From Agrococcus beijingensis (GTDB lineage: Bacteria; Actinomycetota; Actinomycetes; Actinomycetales; Microbacteriaceae): a DNA stretch of 64,000 nucleotides. Below, piece by piece: positions 53,979-62,497 of this stretch. Positions within the stretch are counted from its first letter, which is position 1. Every line of letters starts with the position of its first letter. A model generated the notes under the pieces. It saw nothing but the letters and a program-made list of their open reading frames with translations. It did not search any database and was not told the DNA's origin. Position numbers and translations under genes: made by a program. The stretch is taken from contig NZ_CP132360.1 of the NCBI RefSeq assembly GCF_030758955.1, forward strand, positions 452,218 through 516,217, read 5' to 3'.

Positions 53979-54641
53979 ATGAGCAAGCCCGTGTCAGCCA
54001 AGCGCCGCGCCGCGGTGCGTCGGCGGCGAACGCTGCTCGGCCTGCTCGCCCTCGTCGCGATCGCGGCGGTCGTGCTGCTCGTGTGGCGGCCCTGGGCGTC
54101 AGCCGACGCGCCACCGGCGACCGCGCCCACCGACGCAGCTCCGGCGACGACCGAGTCGGCCGCCCCGGTGGCCACCCCGACACCGACGCCGACCGGCCCG
54201 TTCACGCCCATCGGCGGCGCACCGAGCGCGGCGCCGACCGAGCCGTGCGCGCCCGAGGCCATCCGCCTCTCGCCCGTCACCGACAAGACCGCCTACGCCC
54301 CCGGCGAGCGCGTGCAGCTGTCGTTCACGATCGAGAACATCGGCGAGAGCGCCTGCTCGGTCAACGCCGGCACGTCGGTGCAGGAGTACGAGATCCGCAC
54401 GGGCGACCTCGTCGTGCACCGGTGGTCGGACTGCGCGGCCGATGTGCAGGACAACGTGGTGCAGCTGGAGCCGGGCACGCCGCAGGCGACCGTGCCGGTC
54501 GAATGGGATCGCACGGCCTCGTCGATCGAGACCTGCACCGCAGAGCGACCGCAGGTCACGGCGGGCGGTGCCGCCTACAACCTGAGCGTGCGGGTGGGCG
54601 ACTACGCCAGCACCGAGAGCAGGCAGTTCATCCTCGAGTAG
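53979..54641 (+). CDS. membrane-anchored extracytoplasmic protein
   Basis: 220 residues. Very basic N-terminus, one helix (LLGLLALVAIAAVVLLVW), a Thr/Pro/Ala-rich linker (about 40-85) and a beta-sandwich-like domain (YAPGERVQLSFTIENIGESACSVNAG) with three to four Cys that could form disulfides. I do not assign a family; the domain resembles DUF4232/BsuPI-type immunoglobulin-like folds. The ATG is 6 nt after TACCCT (53967-53972). Confidence 0.7.
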   Translation: MSKPVSAKRRAAVRRRRTLLGLLALVAIAAVVLLVWRPWASADAPPATAPTDAAPATTESAAPVATPTPTPTGPFTPIGGAPSAAPTEPCAPEAIRLSPVTDKTAYAPGERVQLSFTIENIGESACSVNAGTSVQEYEIRTGDLVVHRWSDCAADVQDNVVQLEPGTPQATVPVEWDRTASSIETCTAERPQVTAGGAAYNLSVRVGDYASTESRQFILE

Positions 54642-54689
54642 TCGCCGAGGCGCTACCGTGCATCCATCGGGCTGACGAGGGAGACGACC

Positions 54690-56057
54690 GTGGGCGATCG
54701 AGCGCGCGAGATCGAGGCGGATGTCGTCGTGGTCGGGGCAGGGCCGGCGGGTCTCGCCGCCGCGACGGCCGTCGCGAGGTCCGGGCTCACGGTGGCGGTG
54801 CTCGAGGCGCGCGATCGGGTCGGCGGACGCACCTGGACCTCCACGGTCGACGGCGCGATGCTGGAGCTCGGTGGGCAGTGGATCTCCCCCCACCAGACGG
54901 TGCTGCTCGAGACGATCGAGCGACTCGGGCTCGAGACGTTCTCGCGCTACCGCGCCGGAGACTCGGTCTACGTCACGCCGGAGGGCGAAGCCCGCCGGTA
55001 CGACGGCGACTTCCCCATCGACGCCGGCACCGTCGCCGAGCTCGACCGGCTGATCGCGGTCGTCGACGCGCTCGCCGCCGAGGTCGACCCGGACGCGCCC
55101 TGGGCCCACCCGCGCGCACGCGAGCTCGACACGGTGCAGTTCGGCCCGTGGCTGCGCGCGCAGACCGACGACGCCACGGCGGCGCACCTGGCGGCGCTCT
55201 TCATCGGCCCGGCGATGCTGACGAAGCCCTCGCACGCGTTCTCGACGCTGCAGGCGCTGCTGATGGCGGCGAGCGCCGACGGGTTCTCGAACCTCGTCGA
55301 CGAGGATGAGATCCTCGATCGGCGGGTCGTCGGGGGCATGCAGCTGGTGAGCATCCGCATGGCCGAGGTGCTCGGCGACGCCGTGCACCTCGGTGCTGCC
55401 GTGCGCCGGATCGAGCGCGGCGACGATGGCGTGACGGTCGTCGCCGACGGCGTCGTGGCCCGTGGCCGCCGGGTGATCGTCGCGGTGCCCCCGAACCTCA
55501 TCACCCGCATCGACGTGCAGCCCCCGCTGCCGCGTCGCCAGCACCAGCTGCACCAGCACCTGTCGCTCGGGCTGGTCATCAAGGTGCACGCCGTGTACGA
55601 CCGGCCGTTCTGGCGCGACGCGGGCCTGTCGGGCACCGGCTTCGGGCCTGACGAGCTCGTCCACGAGCTCTACGACAACACCAACCACGACGACCCGCGC
55701 GGCACGCTCGTCGGCTTCGTCTCCGACGAGCACGCCGACGAGGCGTTCCGCTGGAGCGACGAGGAGCGGCGCCGGCGCATCCTCGAGTCGCTCGCGGTCT
55801 ACCTCGGCGCCGAGGCGCTCGAGCCGGTCGTCTACTACGAGAGCGACTGGGCGAGCGAGGAGTGGACGCGCGGCGCCTACGCGGCGAGCTACGACCTCGG
55901 CGGGCTCCACCGCTACGGCGCCGACCAGCGGCAGCCCGTCGGACCCATCCACTGGGCCTGCAGCGACTTCGCCGGCCACGGCTACCAGCACGTCGACGGC
56001 GCGCTCCGCTCCGGTCGGGCCGCCGCCGACGAGGTGATCGCGGCGGTCGGCCGGTAG
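54690..56057 (+). CDS. flavin monoamine oxidase family protein
   Basis: 455 residues. FAD Rossmann motif VVVVGAGPAGLAAATAVARSG, DRVGGRTWTSTVDG, LGGQWISPHQ, and the C-terminal WTRGAYAASYDLGGLH plus HWACSDFAGHGYQHVDGALRSG block typical of putrescine oxidase/MAO-like enzymes. It oxidises an amine to aldehyde with H2O2. GAGGGAGACGACC precedes the GTG start. A short tandem repeat follows the stop before convergent radA. Confidence 0.9.
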   Translation: MGDRAREIEADVVVVGAGPAGLAAATAVARSGLTVAVLEARDRVGGRTWTSTVDGAMLELGGQWISPHQTVLLETIERLGLETFSRYRAGDSVYVTPEGEARRYDGDFPIDAGTVAELDRLIAVVDALAAEVDPDAPWAHPRARELDTVQFGPWLRAQTDDATAAHLAALFIGPAMLTKPSHAFSTLQALLMAASADGFSNLVDEDEILDRRVVGGMQLVSIRMAEVLGDAVHLGAAVRRIERGDDGVTVVADGVVARGRRVIVAVPPNLITRIDVQPPLPRRQHQLHQHLSLGLVIKVHAVYDRPFWRDAGLSGTGFGPDELVHELYDNTNHDDPRGTLVGFVSDEHADEAFRWSDEERRRRILESLAVYLGAEALEPVVYYESDWASEEWTRGAYAASYDLGGLHRYGADQRQPVGPIHWACSDFAGHGYQHVDGALRSGRAAADEVIAAVGR

Positions 56058-56090
56058 CGGCGATCGACCACAAGCGGCGATCGGCCACAA
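56057..56090 (+). repeat. 17-bp tandem repeat between amine oxidase and radA
   Basis: GCGGCGATCGACCACAA and GCGGCGATCGGCCACAA lie back to back, one mismatch. No coding or hairpin role is apparent. Confidence 0.7.
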
Positions 56091-56111
56091 GCGGCCGCCG
56101 CCTCGCGCAGA

Positions 56112-57470
56112 TCAGAACTCGGGAACGGCCACCAGCCTGCGCGGCTCGGCCTGCTGGCGCCCCGCGGCCATCGCCTCGTGCACGGCGATGCGCAGCAGCG
56201 CCGCGCCGTCGTCGACCACCCGCGAGTAGCCGAGCCGGCGCGCCTCTGCGGCCCTGCGCTTCGACGCGGAGGCCGCCCGGATCTCGCCCGCCAGCGAGAT
56301 CTCGCCCACCGCGGCGACGGTGCGCGGCAGCGCGATCGACGAGTGCGCGCTCGCGATCGCCAGCGCGATGGCGAGGTCGGCGCCCGGTTCGGTGAGCCGG
56401 ATGCCGCCGACGGTCGAGACGTAGACGTCGTGGCCGCCGAGCGCGAGCCCGACGTGCTTCTCGAGCACCGCGAGCACCATCGCGACGCGCGACGAGTCGA
56501 CGCCGTTGACCACCCGGCGCGGCTGTGCGGTCGAGGCCTGCACGACGAGCGCCTGCACCTCGACCGGCAGCGCTCGGCGACCCTCGAGCGCGACCGTCAC
56601 GCAGGTGCCCGCGAGCGGGGTGGGCGAGCGCGACAGGAACAGCCCTGACGGGTCGGGCACCTCGAGGATGCCGTCGCCGGTCATCTCGAAGCAGCCCACC
56701 TCGTCGGTCGGCCCGAAGCGGTTCTTCGAGGTGCGCACGAAGCGCAGCGCCGTCTGGCGGTCGCCGTCGAAGTGCGCGACCACGTCGACGAGGTGCTCGA
56801 GCACGCGCGGCCCCGCGACCGAGCCGTCCTTCGTGACGTGCCCGACCAGCAGCAGCGGCACATCCGCCTCCTTCGCCGCGCGCGTGAGCGCCGACGCGAC
56901 GTCGCGCACCTGGCTCGGTCCGCCGGCGAGCGACTCGTTCTCGGCATTCGCGACGGTCTGCACCGAGTCGACGATCACGAGCTCGGGCTGGGTGTCGCGC
57001 ATCTGGCCGAGGATCGTCGCGAGGTCGGTCTCGCTCGCGAGGTACAGCTGCGGCTCGAGCGCGTTCGTGCGCTCGGCGCGCAGCCGCACCTGCGCGAGCG
57101 ACTCCTCGCCCGAGACGTAGAGCACGCGCCGGCCGGCGGCCGCTGCCCGAGCGGCCACCGCCAGCAGCAGCGTCGACTTGCCGACGCCGGGCTCGCCCGA
57201 GCAGAGCACCACGGCGCCGGGCACGATGCCGCCGCCCAGCACCCGGTCGAACTCGCCGATGCCGGTCGGCCAGCGGGGCGCGTCGGCCGTCTGCAGCTCG
57301 GTGATGGGGCGGGCGCCGCGACCGGCGGGCACCGCGGCGGGCGCCACGCGCCGCGGGGCGACTCCGGCCTCCCCGACCGTGCCCCACTGCTGGCACTCGC
57401 CGCAGCGGCCGACCCACTTCAGGGTGGTCCACCCGCACTCGGAGCAGCGGAAGGCGGGAGTCTTGGGCAT
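56112..57470 (-). CDS. radA: DNA repair protein RadA
   Basis: 452 residues. N-terminal zinc finger CSECGWTTLKWVGRCGEC, RecA-like Walker A SGEPGVGKST, the RadA-specific KNRFGPTDEVG, and a C-terminal Lon-protease-like domain (GGIRLTEPGADLAIALAIAS). It processes recombination intermediates and drives branch migration. The ATG lies 7 nt after TAGCGT (minus strand, 57478-57483), leaderless. Confidence 0.96.
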   Translation of the reverse strand: MPKTPAFRCSECGWTTLKWVGRCGECQQWGTVGEAGVAPRRVAPAAVPAGRGARPITELQTADAPRWPTGIGEFDRVLGGGIVPGAVVLCSGEPGVGKSTLLLAVAARAAAAGRRVLYVSGEESLAQVRLRAERTNALEPQLYLASETDLATILGQMRDTQPELVIVDSVQTVANAENESLAGGPSQVRDVASALTRAAKEADVPLLLVGHVTKDGSVAGPRVLEHLVDVVAHFDGDRQTALRFVRTSKNRFGPTDEVGCFEMTGDGILEVPDPSGLFLSRSPTPLAGTCVTVALEGRRALPVEVQALVVQASTAQPRRVVNGVDSSRVAMVLAVLEKHVGLALGGHDVYVSTVGGIRLTEPGADLAIALAIASAHSSIALPRTVAAVGEISLAGEIRAASASKRRAAEARRLGYSRVVDDGAALLRIAVHEAMAAGRQQAEPRRLVAVPEF

Positions 57471-57592
57471 GCGATCGACGCTACCGCCCGCCGCCCACGC
57501 GGCCGGGGCGGCGCTCCACAGCGGGCAGCCGCTGAGCGGTTCCTGACCCGGATTCCGAGCCGGACGTCGGCGGCACCGGTTACGCTCCGATC

Positions 57593-57961
57593 ATGCTCAC
57601 CGTCGGCTCCGTCGTGATCCGCTGCTCCGACCTCGAGCGCCAGCTGCTGTTCTGGAGCGCTGCGCTCGACTACGAGCCGCGCCTGCCGCTCGATGACGAC
57701 TTCGCGCTGCTGCGCCCGCGCTCCGGCGCCGGGCCCAACGTGTCGCTCGATGCCGTGCCCTCCGAGCGGGTGCTGCCGCCACGCATCCACCTCGACCTCT
57801 ACGCCGACGACCAGCCGGCAGAGGTCGACCGCCTCGAGTCGCTCGGCGCGCAGCGCGTGCACTGGCCGAAGCGCCCGGCCGACGCCGACTACGTGATCAT
57901 GGAGGACCCGGAGGGCAACCGCTTCTGCGTGATCGACGCCGCCCCGGGGGAGGCCGCATGA
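57593..57961 (+). CDS. VOC family protein
   Basis: 122 residues. VGSVVIRCSDLERQLLFWSAALDYEP, then PRIHLDLYADDQPAEVDRLESLGA and MEDPEGNRFCVID: a complete glyoxalase/bleomycin-resistance-like module. TACGCT lies 6 nt before the ATG (leaderless). Its stop overlaps the next GNAT gene (ATGA), forming a two-gene unit. Confidence 0.88.
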   Translation: MLTVGSVVIRCSDLERQLLFWSAALDYEPRLPLDDDFALLRPRSGAGPNVSLDAVPSERVLPPRIHLDLYADDQPAEVDRLESLGAQRVHWPKRPADADYVIMEDPEGNRFCVIDAAPGEAA

Positions 57962-58500
57962 CCGCGCACATCCGAGACGCGCGCATCGACGACGCCGCCG
58001 GCATCGCGCGCGTGCGGGTCGAGACGTGGCGCGCCGCCTACGCCGGCCTCGTGCCGCAGGAGGTGCTCGACCGCCTCGACGTCGAGCGCGAGACGGCGCA
58101 CCGGATGGAGCGGTGGGACGAGTACCACGCGGATGCCGGCAGTCACGATCTGGTCGCGGTGGCCGACGGCGAGGTGGTCGGCTGGGCGTTCGCGGGCAGG
58201 GCGCGCGACCGGCTCGAGGGCGTGACGGGCGAGCTCTACGCCATCTACGCGCACGCCGAGCGGTGGTCGCGCGGCGTCGGCAACGCGATGCTGACCGAGG
58301 TCGAGCGGCGACTGGCCGGAGACGGGCACGCGCGCGCCTACCTCTGGGTGCTCGCGGGCAATGCGCGCGCCGCGGCCTTCTACGAGACCCACGGCTGGCA
58401 CCTCGACGGCGGCGAGAAGGTCGAGGAGGGCCTCCACGAGCTGCGGCGCGTCAGGCACCTCGACGGGCCGCGCGTTGCTCACGGTCGAGCGGATGTGTAA
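57958..58500 (+). CDS. GNAT family N-acetyltransferase
   Basis: 180 residues. IRDARIDDAAGIARVRVETWRAAYAGLVP opening, ELYAIYAHAERWSRGVGNAMLTEVERRLAGDG acetyl-CoA loop, and LWVLAGNARAAAFYETHGW. Similar to RimI-like acetyltransferases of unknown substrate. Translated with the VOC gene. Its TAA stop (58498-58500) is part of the TAAGAT -10 of the following tRNA-Ser. Confidence 0.9.
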   Translation: MTAHIRDARIDDAAGIARVRVETWRAAYAGLVPQEVLDRLDVERETAHRMERWDEYHADAGSHDLVAVADGEVVGWAFAGRARDRLEGVTGELYAIYAHAERWSRGVGNAMLTEVERRLAGDGHARAYLWVLAGNARAAAFYETHGWHLDGGEKVEEGLHELRRVRHLDGPRVAHGRADV

Positions 58501-58503
58501 GAT
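58475..58503 (+). promoter_or_regulatory. promoter of tRNA-Ser inside the GNAT 3' end
   Basis: TTGCTC (58475-58480) and TAAGAT (58498-58503) are spaced 17 bp, ending 8 bp before the mature tRNA. Confidence 0.6.
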
Positions 58504-58511
58504 ATCCCCTT

Positions 58512-58602
58512 GGTGACGTGTCCGAGCGGCCGAAGGTGCGACTCTCGAAAAGTCGTGTGGAGTAACCCTCCACCGTGGGTTCAAATCCCACCGTCACCGC
58601 CA
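58512..58602 (+). tRNA. tRNA-Ser (CGA)
   Basis: 91 nt with encoded CCA. Acceptor GGTGACG pairs with CGTCACC; anticodon arm CGACT-CTCGAAA-AGTCG reads CGA (codon UCG); long variable arm with TGGAG/CTCCA stem; T loop TTCAAAT. Confidence 0.95.
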
Positions 58603-58609
58603 CATCGCC

Positions 58610-58641
58610 GAAGCCCCGCCTCCTCGAGAGCGCGGGGCTTC
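58610..58641 (+). terminator. terminator after tRNA-Ser
   Basis: GAAGCCCCGC, 12-nt loop, GCGGGGCTTC followed by TGCG; 8 bp after the tRNA. Confidence 0.75.
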
Positions 58642-58700
58642 TGCGTGCCCGGGGGATGCGCCGCCCGGGCCTCCGTGGCCCCCTCGCGCGAGCCCGCGGC

Positions 58701-59387
58701 TCAGCGCCGCTTGCCGGGCCCGGGCCTGCCGGAGCGGCCAGGCCCGCCGGGGCGGCGCGGACGGTTCGGGGTGGGCTTCGGCTTCGGCTTCGAAGGGCGC
58801 GGCTTGGCGCCGGTCGCCGCGTTGCCGGGCTCGACGCGATGCTCGCGGTCGCCGCGCGACGAATCGGCGCGCCGGCCGCGGGCGATGCCCACCAGCTCCT
58901 GGTGCAGGGCCGAGTCGGCCGTCTCGAGCCAGACGAGCGCGATCGTGGTCGGCGGCAGGTCGGTGACCACCCGGTGCCGGGTCTCCGGGCCGCCCAATGC
59001 CCGCGCGACCGCCATCGGCACGATCGCGAGGCCCGCGCCGGTCGCGACGGTCTCGAGCAGCTGCGCGCTCGTCATGTCGCCGCGCTCGAGCATCGGCTCG
59101 CCCGCGAGATCGGCGAGCGTGACCGTCTCGAACGCGACGATCGGGTGCCCCTTGGCCGAGACCACCACCGGCAGCTCCTCGTAGAGCGCCACCGTGTGCA
59201 GCCCCGCGTCGTCGATGGGGAGGCGAGCCAGGACGGCGTCGACGCGTCCCTCACGAAGCGCACCCGACGCATCCGCCTCGTCGATCGCGACCAGCGAGAT
59301 CGGCACCTCGGGCAGCCGCTGCGCCCACACGCGCAGCCACTTGGCGGGCGTGACGCCGGGCACGCCGCCGAGCCGGAAGGGCTCCAC
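58701..59387 (-). CDS. LysR-type substrate-binding domain protein without HTH
   Basis: 228 residues. FRLGGVPGVTPAKWLRVWAQRLPEV begins directly with the periplasmic-binding-like effector domain of LysR regulators (VDAVLARLPIDDAGLHTVALYEELPVVV, LLETVATGAGLAIVPM), with no N-terminal HTH. The last 40 residues are Lys/Arg/Pro/Gly-rich (SKPKPKPTPNRPRRPGG). The GTG start is immediately after the esterase TAG with zero gap. It may act as a ligand sensor or co-regulator rather than a DNA-binding regulator, unless the basic tail binds nucleic acid. Confidence 0.8.
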   Translation of the reverse strand: MEPFRLGGVPGVTPAKWLRVWAQRLPEVPISLVAIDEADASGALREGRVDAVLARLPIDDAGLHTVALYEELPVVVSAKGHPIVAFETVTLADLAGEPMLERGDMTSAQLLETVATGAGLAIVPMAVARALGGPETRHRVVTDLPPTTIALVWLETADSALHQELVGIARGRRADSSRGDREHRVEPGNAATGAKPRPSKPKPKPTPNRPRRPGGPGRSGRPGPGKRR

Positions 59388-60017
59388 CTAGACGCGCTCG
59401 AGGAACGCGACGATGTCGGCCAGCTCCTCGGCCACGATCGAGTGGGCGCGGTGATAGGTGCGCCGGTCGACGGCGAAGTGCTCGTCGAGCCAGGGCGCCG
59501 AGCGCTCGATCTTGTCGGGGTTGATGACCTCGTCGAGGTCGCCGATGGTCGTCAGCATCGGCAGCCGGGGCTGCCGCGCGGCCAGGGTCGCATCGCCGGC
59601 GAGCTCGCCGTTGTAGGCGAACGACGCGATGTGCACGACCGAGGCGAAGCGCTCGGGCGCGATGCGTGCCAGCTGCACCGCCATCGCGCCGCCCTGCGAG
59701 AAGCCGAGCAGGTGCACGCGGTCGAAGTCGTGCTCGAGCCCGTCGAGCCACGCGAGGATCGCCGCGGCGGACTCGTCGATCTGCGTGTGGTCGTCGCTGT
59801 CGCCCGGCATGAAGTCGAACCACGCGAAGCCGCCGCCGAAGGGGATGGGGCCGCGCAGCGAGGCGACGGTCATCGCGGGCGGCAGGTGCGGCGCGAGCCC
59901 GAACAGGTCGCCCTCGTGCGAGCCGATGCCGTGCATGACGACGAGCAGGTCGTCGGACCCGCCCTGGTCGGGTGTGCCGGGGCGCCAGAGCACCGCATCC
60001 GCGTCGATCTCGAGCAT
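59388..60017 (-). CDS. alpha/beta hydrolase (carboxylesterase, YpfH-like)
   Basis: 209 residues. LLVVMHGIGSHEGDLFGLAP, nucleophile elbow HLLGFSQGGAMAVQLA (GFSQG Ser), acid Asp in TIGDLDEVINPDKI and late His in TYHRAHSIV: the phospholipase/carboxylesterase family. The product is a small cytosolic serine esterase of unknown substrate. GAGAGGTGCTCGC precedes the ATG. Co-directional and contiguous with the LysR-like gene. Confidence 0.88.
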   Translation of the reverse strand: MLEIDADAVLWRPGTPDQGGSDDLLVVMHGIGSHEGDLFGLAPHLPPAMTVASLRGPIPFGGGFAWFDFMPGDSDDHTQIDESAAAILAWLDGLEHDFDRVHLLGFSQGGAMAVQLARIAPERFASVVHIASFAYNGELAGDATLAARQPRLPMLTTIGDLDEVINPDKIERSAPWLDEHFAVDRRTYHRAHSIVAEELADIVAFLERV

Positions 60018-60069
60018 GCGAGCACCTCTCTGCGAGCGCCTCCGGGCGAGCGCTGTCACTGGATCACCG

Positions 60070-60099
60070 TAGCCTTGGAGCATGGGGTGCGACAGGTGA
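60070..60099 (+). promoter_or_regulatory. leaderless -10 and 5-codon uORF
   Basis: TAGCCT (60070-60075), 6 nt, then ATG at 60082 opening MGCDR and stopping at TGA (60097-60099). The TGA overlaps the GTG (60096) of the membrane protein gene. The arrangement suggests translation coupling from a leaderless mini-ORF. A second GTG at 60087 is in frame with the gene and could be the start instead. Confidence 0.45.
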
Positions 60100-61343
60100 C
60101 GAGCACGTCTGCGACCACGAAGATCGTGCCGCGCGCAGGGGCGACCCGCGCCTGGGCCGGCGGCTCGGCACCGCGCCGCCGGCCCAGCCGCGGCAAGCCC
60201 ATCGGCCGCGTCGTCTCGCTCGACGCCGCGCGCGGGCTGCTCGTGCTCGCGACCGTCGCCTGGCTCGCCGCGCCGCGCCGACCCATCCCGGCCTCCGAGC
60301 CCTGGGGCGCCATCGGCATCGACGCGTTCGCCATGCCCGCGTTCGCGCTCATCGCGGGCTGCGCGTTCGCCATGGCGCAGCACCGCTCCTGGACGAGCGG
60401 CGGCCGCGTCGCCGCCCGCACCCTGCTGCTGCTCGCCCTCGGGCTGCTGCTCGCGGCCCTCGTCGCGCTCATCGTCGGGGCCGCCGTCGGCATCCCGTTC
60501 GACCCCGCCGCCGGCACGTTCGGTGGGCTCGAGCGGCTGCGGGTCGCGGGCCCCCTGCTGCAGCTCGCGGTGGCGATCGCGGTGCTCGGCTTCCTCGGGC
60601 TGCTCGCGGGCAGCTTCGCCGGCTGGGCCTTCGCGGTCGCGCTCGCGACGCTGCTCGGCTCGGCGGTGCTGTGGATGTCGGCCGCGTCGTGCGGCTCGCT
60701 GAGCGACGTGTGCAGCCCGGCGACCTTCGTCGTCGGCGGGGTGGCGGATGCCCTGGGCCAGCCCGCAGACCCCCTCGTCGTGCAGGCGGTCACGACCGTC
60801 GTCGCCGGCTTCGGCCTGGCGCTGCCCGCAGCCGCCGGCGCGGCGCTCGTGCACGCCTTCCTGCGTGCCCGCAGCGTGACCGGCCACCAGCGCGGCCGCG
60901 TGATCGGCTTCGGCCTGCTCGCCGCCGCCGTGTTCGGGCTGCTCGGCGTGATCGCCTACTTCACGCCGACGATGTGGGGGCAGCCGGCGCTCGAGCCGAC
61001 GACGGCGCTGTGGACGCCGCCGCTCACCCTCGCGGTCGCGACGCTCGCCAGCCTGCTCGCGACCGTGATGCATCCGGTCATCGACACCGACCTGCGCGGC
61101 GGCACCTCGGCCGTGGGGGCGCTCGCCCAGCCGTTCGCCGCGGTCGGGCGCATCAGCCTGCTCGCCGTCGCGACCACGCTCGCCGTGCGCACCCTGCTCG
61201 AGGCGATGCCCGACCAGGATCCGGTCGGCTGGTTCGCCGCGCTCGGCGACATCCCCTCGGTGGTGCTCGGGCTGCTGGTGGTCGCGGCCTGGCTCGCGCT
61301 CGCGCTGTGGGCCGAGCGGCGCGGTCGGCGCCTGCGCCCCTAG
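60096..61343 (+). CDS. polytopic membrane protein (DUF1624/DUF418-like acyltransferase-type)
   Basis: 415 residues. A basic Pro/Arg-rich leader precedes RVVSLDAARGLLVLATVAW, the RxxxxDxxRG motif that opens the heparan-alpha-glucosaminide acetyltransferase/DUF418/acyltransferase_3 superfamily, and ten or so helices. It probably transfers or handles an acyl group across the membrane; the substrate is unknown. Alternative in-frame GTG at 60087. Confidence 0.7.
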   Translation: MTSTSATTKIVPRAGATRAWAGGSAPRRRPSRGKPIGRVVSLDAARGLLVLATVAWLAAPRRPIPASEPWGAIGIDAFAMPAFALIAGCAFAMAQHRSWTSGGRVAARTLLLLALGLLLAALVALIVGAAVGIPFDPAAGTFGGLERLRVAGPLLQLAVAIAVLGFLGLLAGSFAGWAFAVALATLLGSAVLWMSAASCGSLSDVCSPATFVVGGVADALGQPADPLVVQAVTTVVAGFGLALPAAAGAALVHAFLRARSVTGHQRGRVIGFGLLAAAVFGLLGVIAYFTPTMWGQPALEPTTALWTPPLTLAVATLASLLATVMHPVIDTDLRGGTSAVGALAQPFAAVGRISLLAVATTLAVRTLLEAMPDQDPVGWFAALGDIPSVVLGLLVVAAWLALALWAERRGRRLRP

Positions 61344-61425
61344 CGCCTGCCTGTCGATGGCGGACCGATGCGGGGCGCCACGCGGTCGTCGGCGAATGCC
61401 AGGTCGAGGCGGCACAATGGGCCCC

Positions 61426-61965
61426 ATGGCCGTGCGCACTCCCGATCCCAACCCAGGCTGGCTGAGCGACGACGATCTGCAGCACGCTCGCGAACGGCTG
61501 CCGATCCTCTACGTCGAGGCGATCCCCGTGCGGCTCGACGGCATGGGCCAGGTCACCGAGGTCGGCCTGCTGCTGCGCATGAACGAGCAGTCCGAGATCA
61601 CCCGCACCGTCGTCTCGGGCCGCGTGATGCGCGGCGAGCGGGTGCGCGACGCCCTCTACCGGCACCTCGAGAAGGATCTCGGGCCGATGGCCTTCCCCCA
61701 GCTGCCGGCGAGCCCCGCGCCGTTCCACATCGCCGAGTACTTCCCGCTCATCGGCGACGGCCTCTACTCCGACGACCGGCAGCACGCGGTCTCGCTCTGC
61801 TACATCGTGCCGGTCACCGGCACCTGCGACCCGCGGCAGGACGCCCTCGAGCTCACCTGGCTCTCGCCCGAGTCGGCCGCGTCCGAGTTCATCGCCAGCG
61901 AAATGGAGGGCGGCCGCGGCTCCCTGCTGCGCGCTGCCCTCGCCCACTGCGGCGCGCTGCGCTGA
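61426..61965 (+). CDS. NUDIX-like DUF4916 family protein
   Basis: 179 residues. LPILYVEAIPVRLDGMGQVTEVGLLLRM, then RVMRGERVRDALYRHLEKDLGPMAFPQLP (a Nudix-box-like helix, but the full GX5EX7REUXEEXGU pattern is not preserved) and VSLCYIVPVTG. Actinobacterial DUF4916 proteins have this Nudix-derived fold. Hydrolase activity is uncertain because key Glu residues are missing. CACAAT 7 nt upstream of the ATG is a weak leaderless -10. Confidence 0.75.
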   Translation: MAVRTPDPNPGWLSDDDLQHARERLPILYVEAIPVRLDGMGQVTEVGLLLRMNEQSEITRTVVSGRVMRGERVRDALYRHLEKDLGPMAFPQLPASPAPFHIAEYFPLIGDGLYSDDRQHAVSLCYIVPVTGTCDPRQDALELTWLSPESAASEFIASEMEGGRGSLLRAALAHCGALR

Positions 61966-62041
61966 GCCGGCGGCCGCGGTGCGTGCGGGGCGGCTCGGCG
62001 CGCGAGCGGATGCGCTCGGTCGCCATCCGTAGGCTGGTGGC

Positions 62042-62497
62042 ATGAGCGCTCAGTACCAGGTGACCCTCGAGTGGGGCGTCGCGGGCCTGCAGGCCTCCGC
62101 CGCCGACGTGATCGTGCTGGCCGACGCCGACCGCGGCCCGGAGTCGGCCGAGCTGCAAGATTGTGCCCCGCGCACGACGCTTGTGCTCGACGCGACGCTC
62201 GCCAACGCATCCGACATCGCCCGTGCGGCGCTCGACGAGCAGGTGCGCCTGGGCGTGCGCGCGTCGATCGCGATCGTCGCCGCCGGCGACCGCTGGGGCG
62301 ACGGGACGCTGCGCCCGAACGCCGCCGACCTGCTCGTCGCCGGTCGCGTGGTCGACGAGCTGGCCGAGCTCGGCATCGACTTCCACAGCCCCGCGTGCGC
62401 CGCGGCCTGCGCGGCATCGGTCGCGCTGCGGGGCGCCACCACCACCCTCGTCGCCGCGGAGTCCGCGGTGCGGCAGCAGACAGGAGCATCCCGATGA
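62042..62497 (+). CDS. 2-phosphosulfolactate phosphatase (ComB)-like protein
   Basis: 151 residues. QVTLEWGVAGLQASAADVIVLADA, TLVLDATLANASDIARAALDEQ, VAAGDRWGDGTLRPNAADLLVAGRVVDEL and DFHSPACAAACAA follow the ComB pattern known from actinobacteria outside any coenzyme M pathway. The real substrate is unclear. The ATG is 6 nt after TAGGCT (leaderless), and its stop overlaps the aldo/keto reductase start (ATGA). Confidence 0.7.
   Translation: MSAQYQVTLEWGVAGLQASAADVIVLADADRGPESAELQDCAPRTTLVLDATLANASDIARAALDEQVRLGVRASIAIVAAGDRWGDGTLRPNAADLLVAGRVVDELAELGIDFHSPACAAACAASVALRGATTTLVAAESAVRQQTGASR

Noticed and set aside
61426-61965. Calling the DUF4916 protein an active NUDIX hydrolase
   Set aside because: The Nudix box Glu residues are not all present, so activity cannot be claimed.
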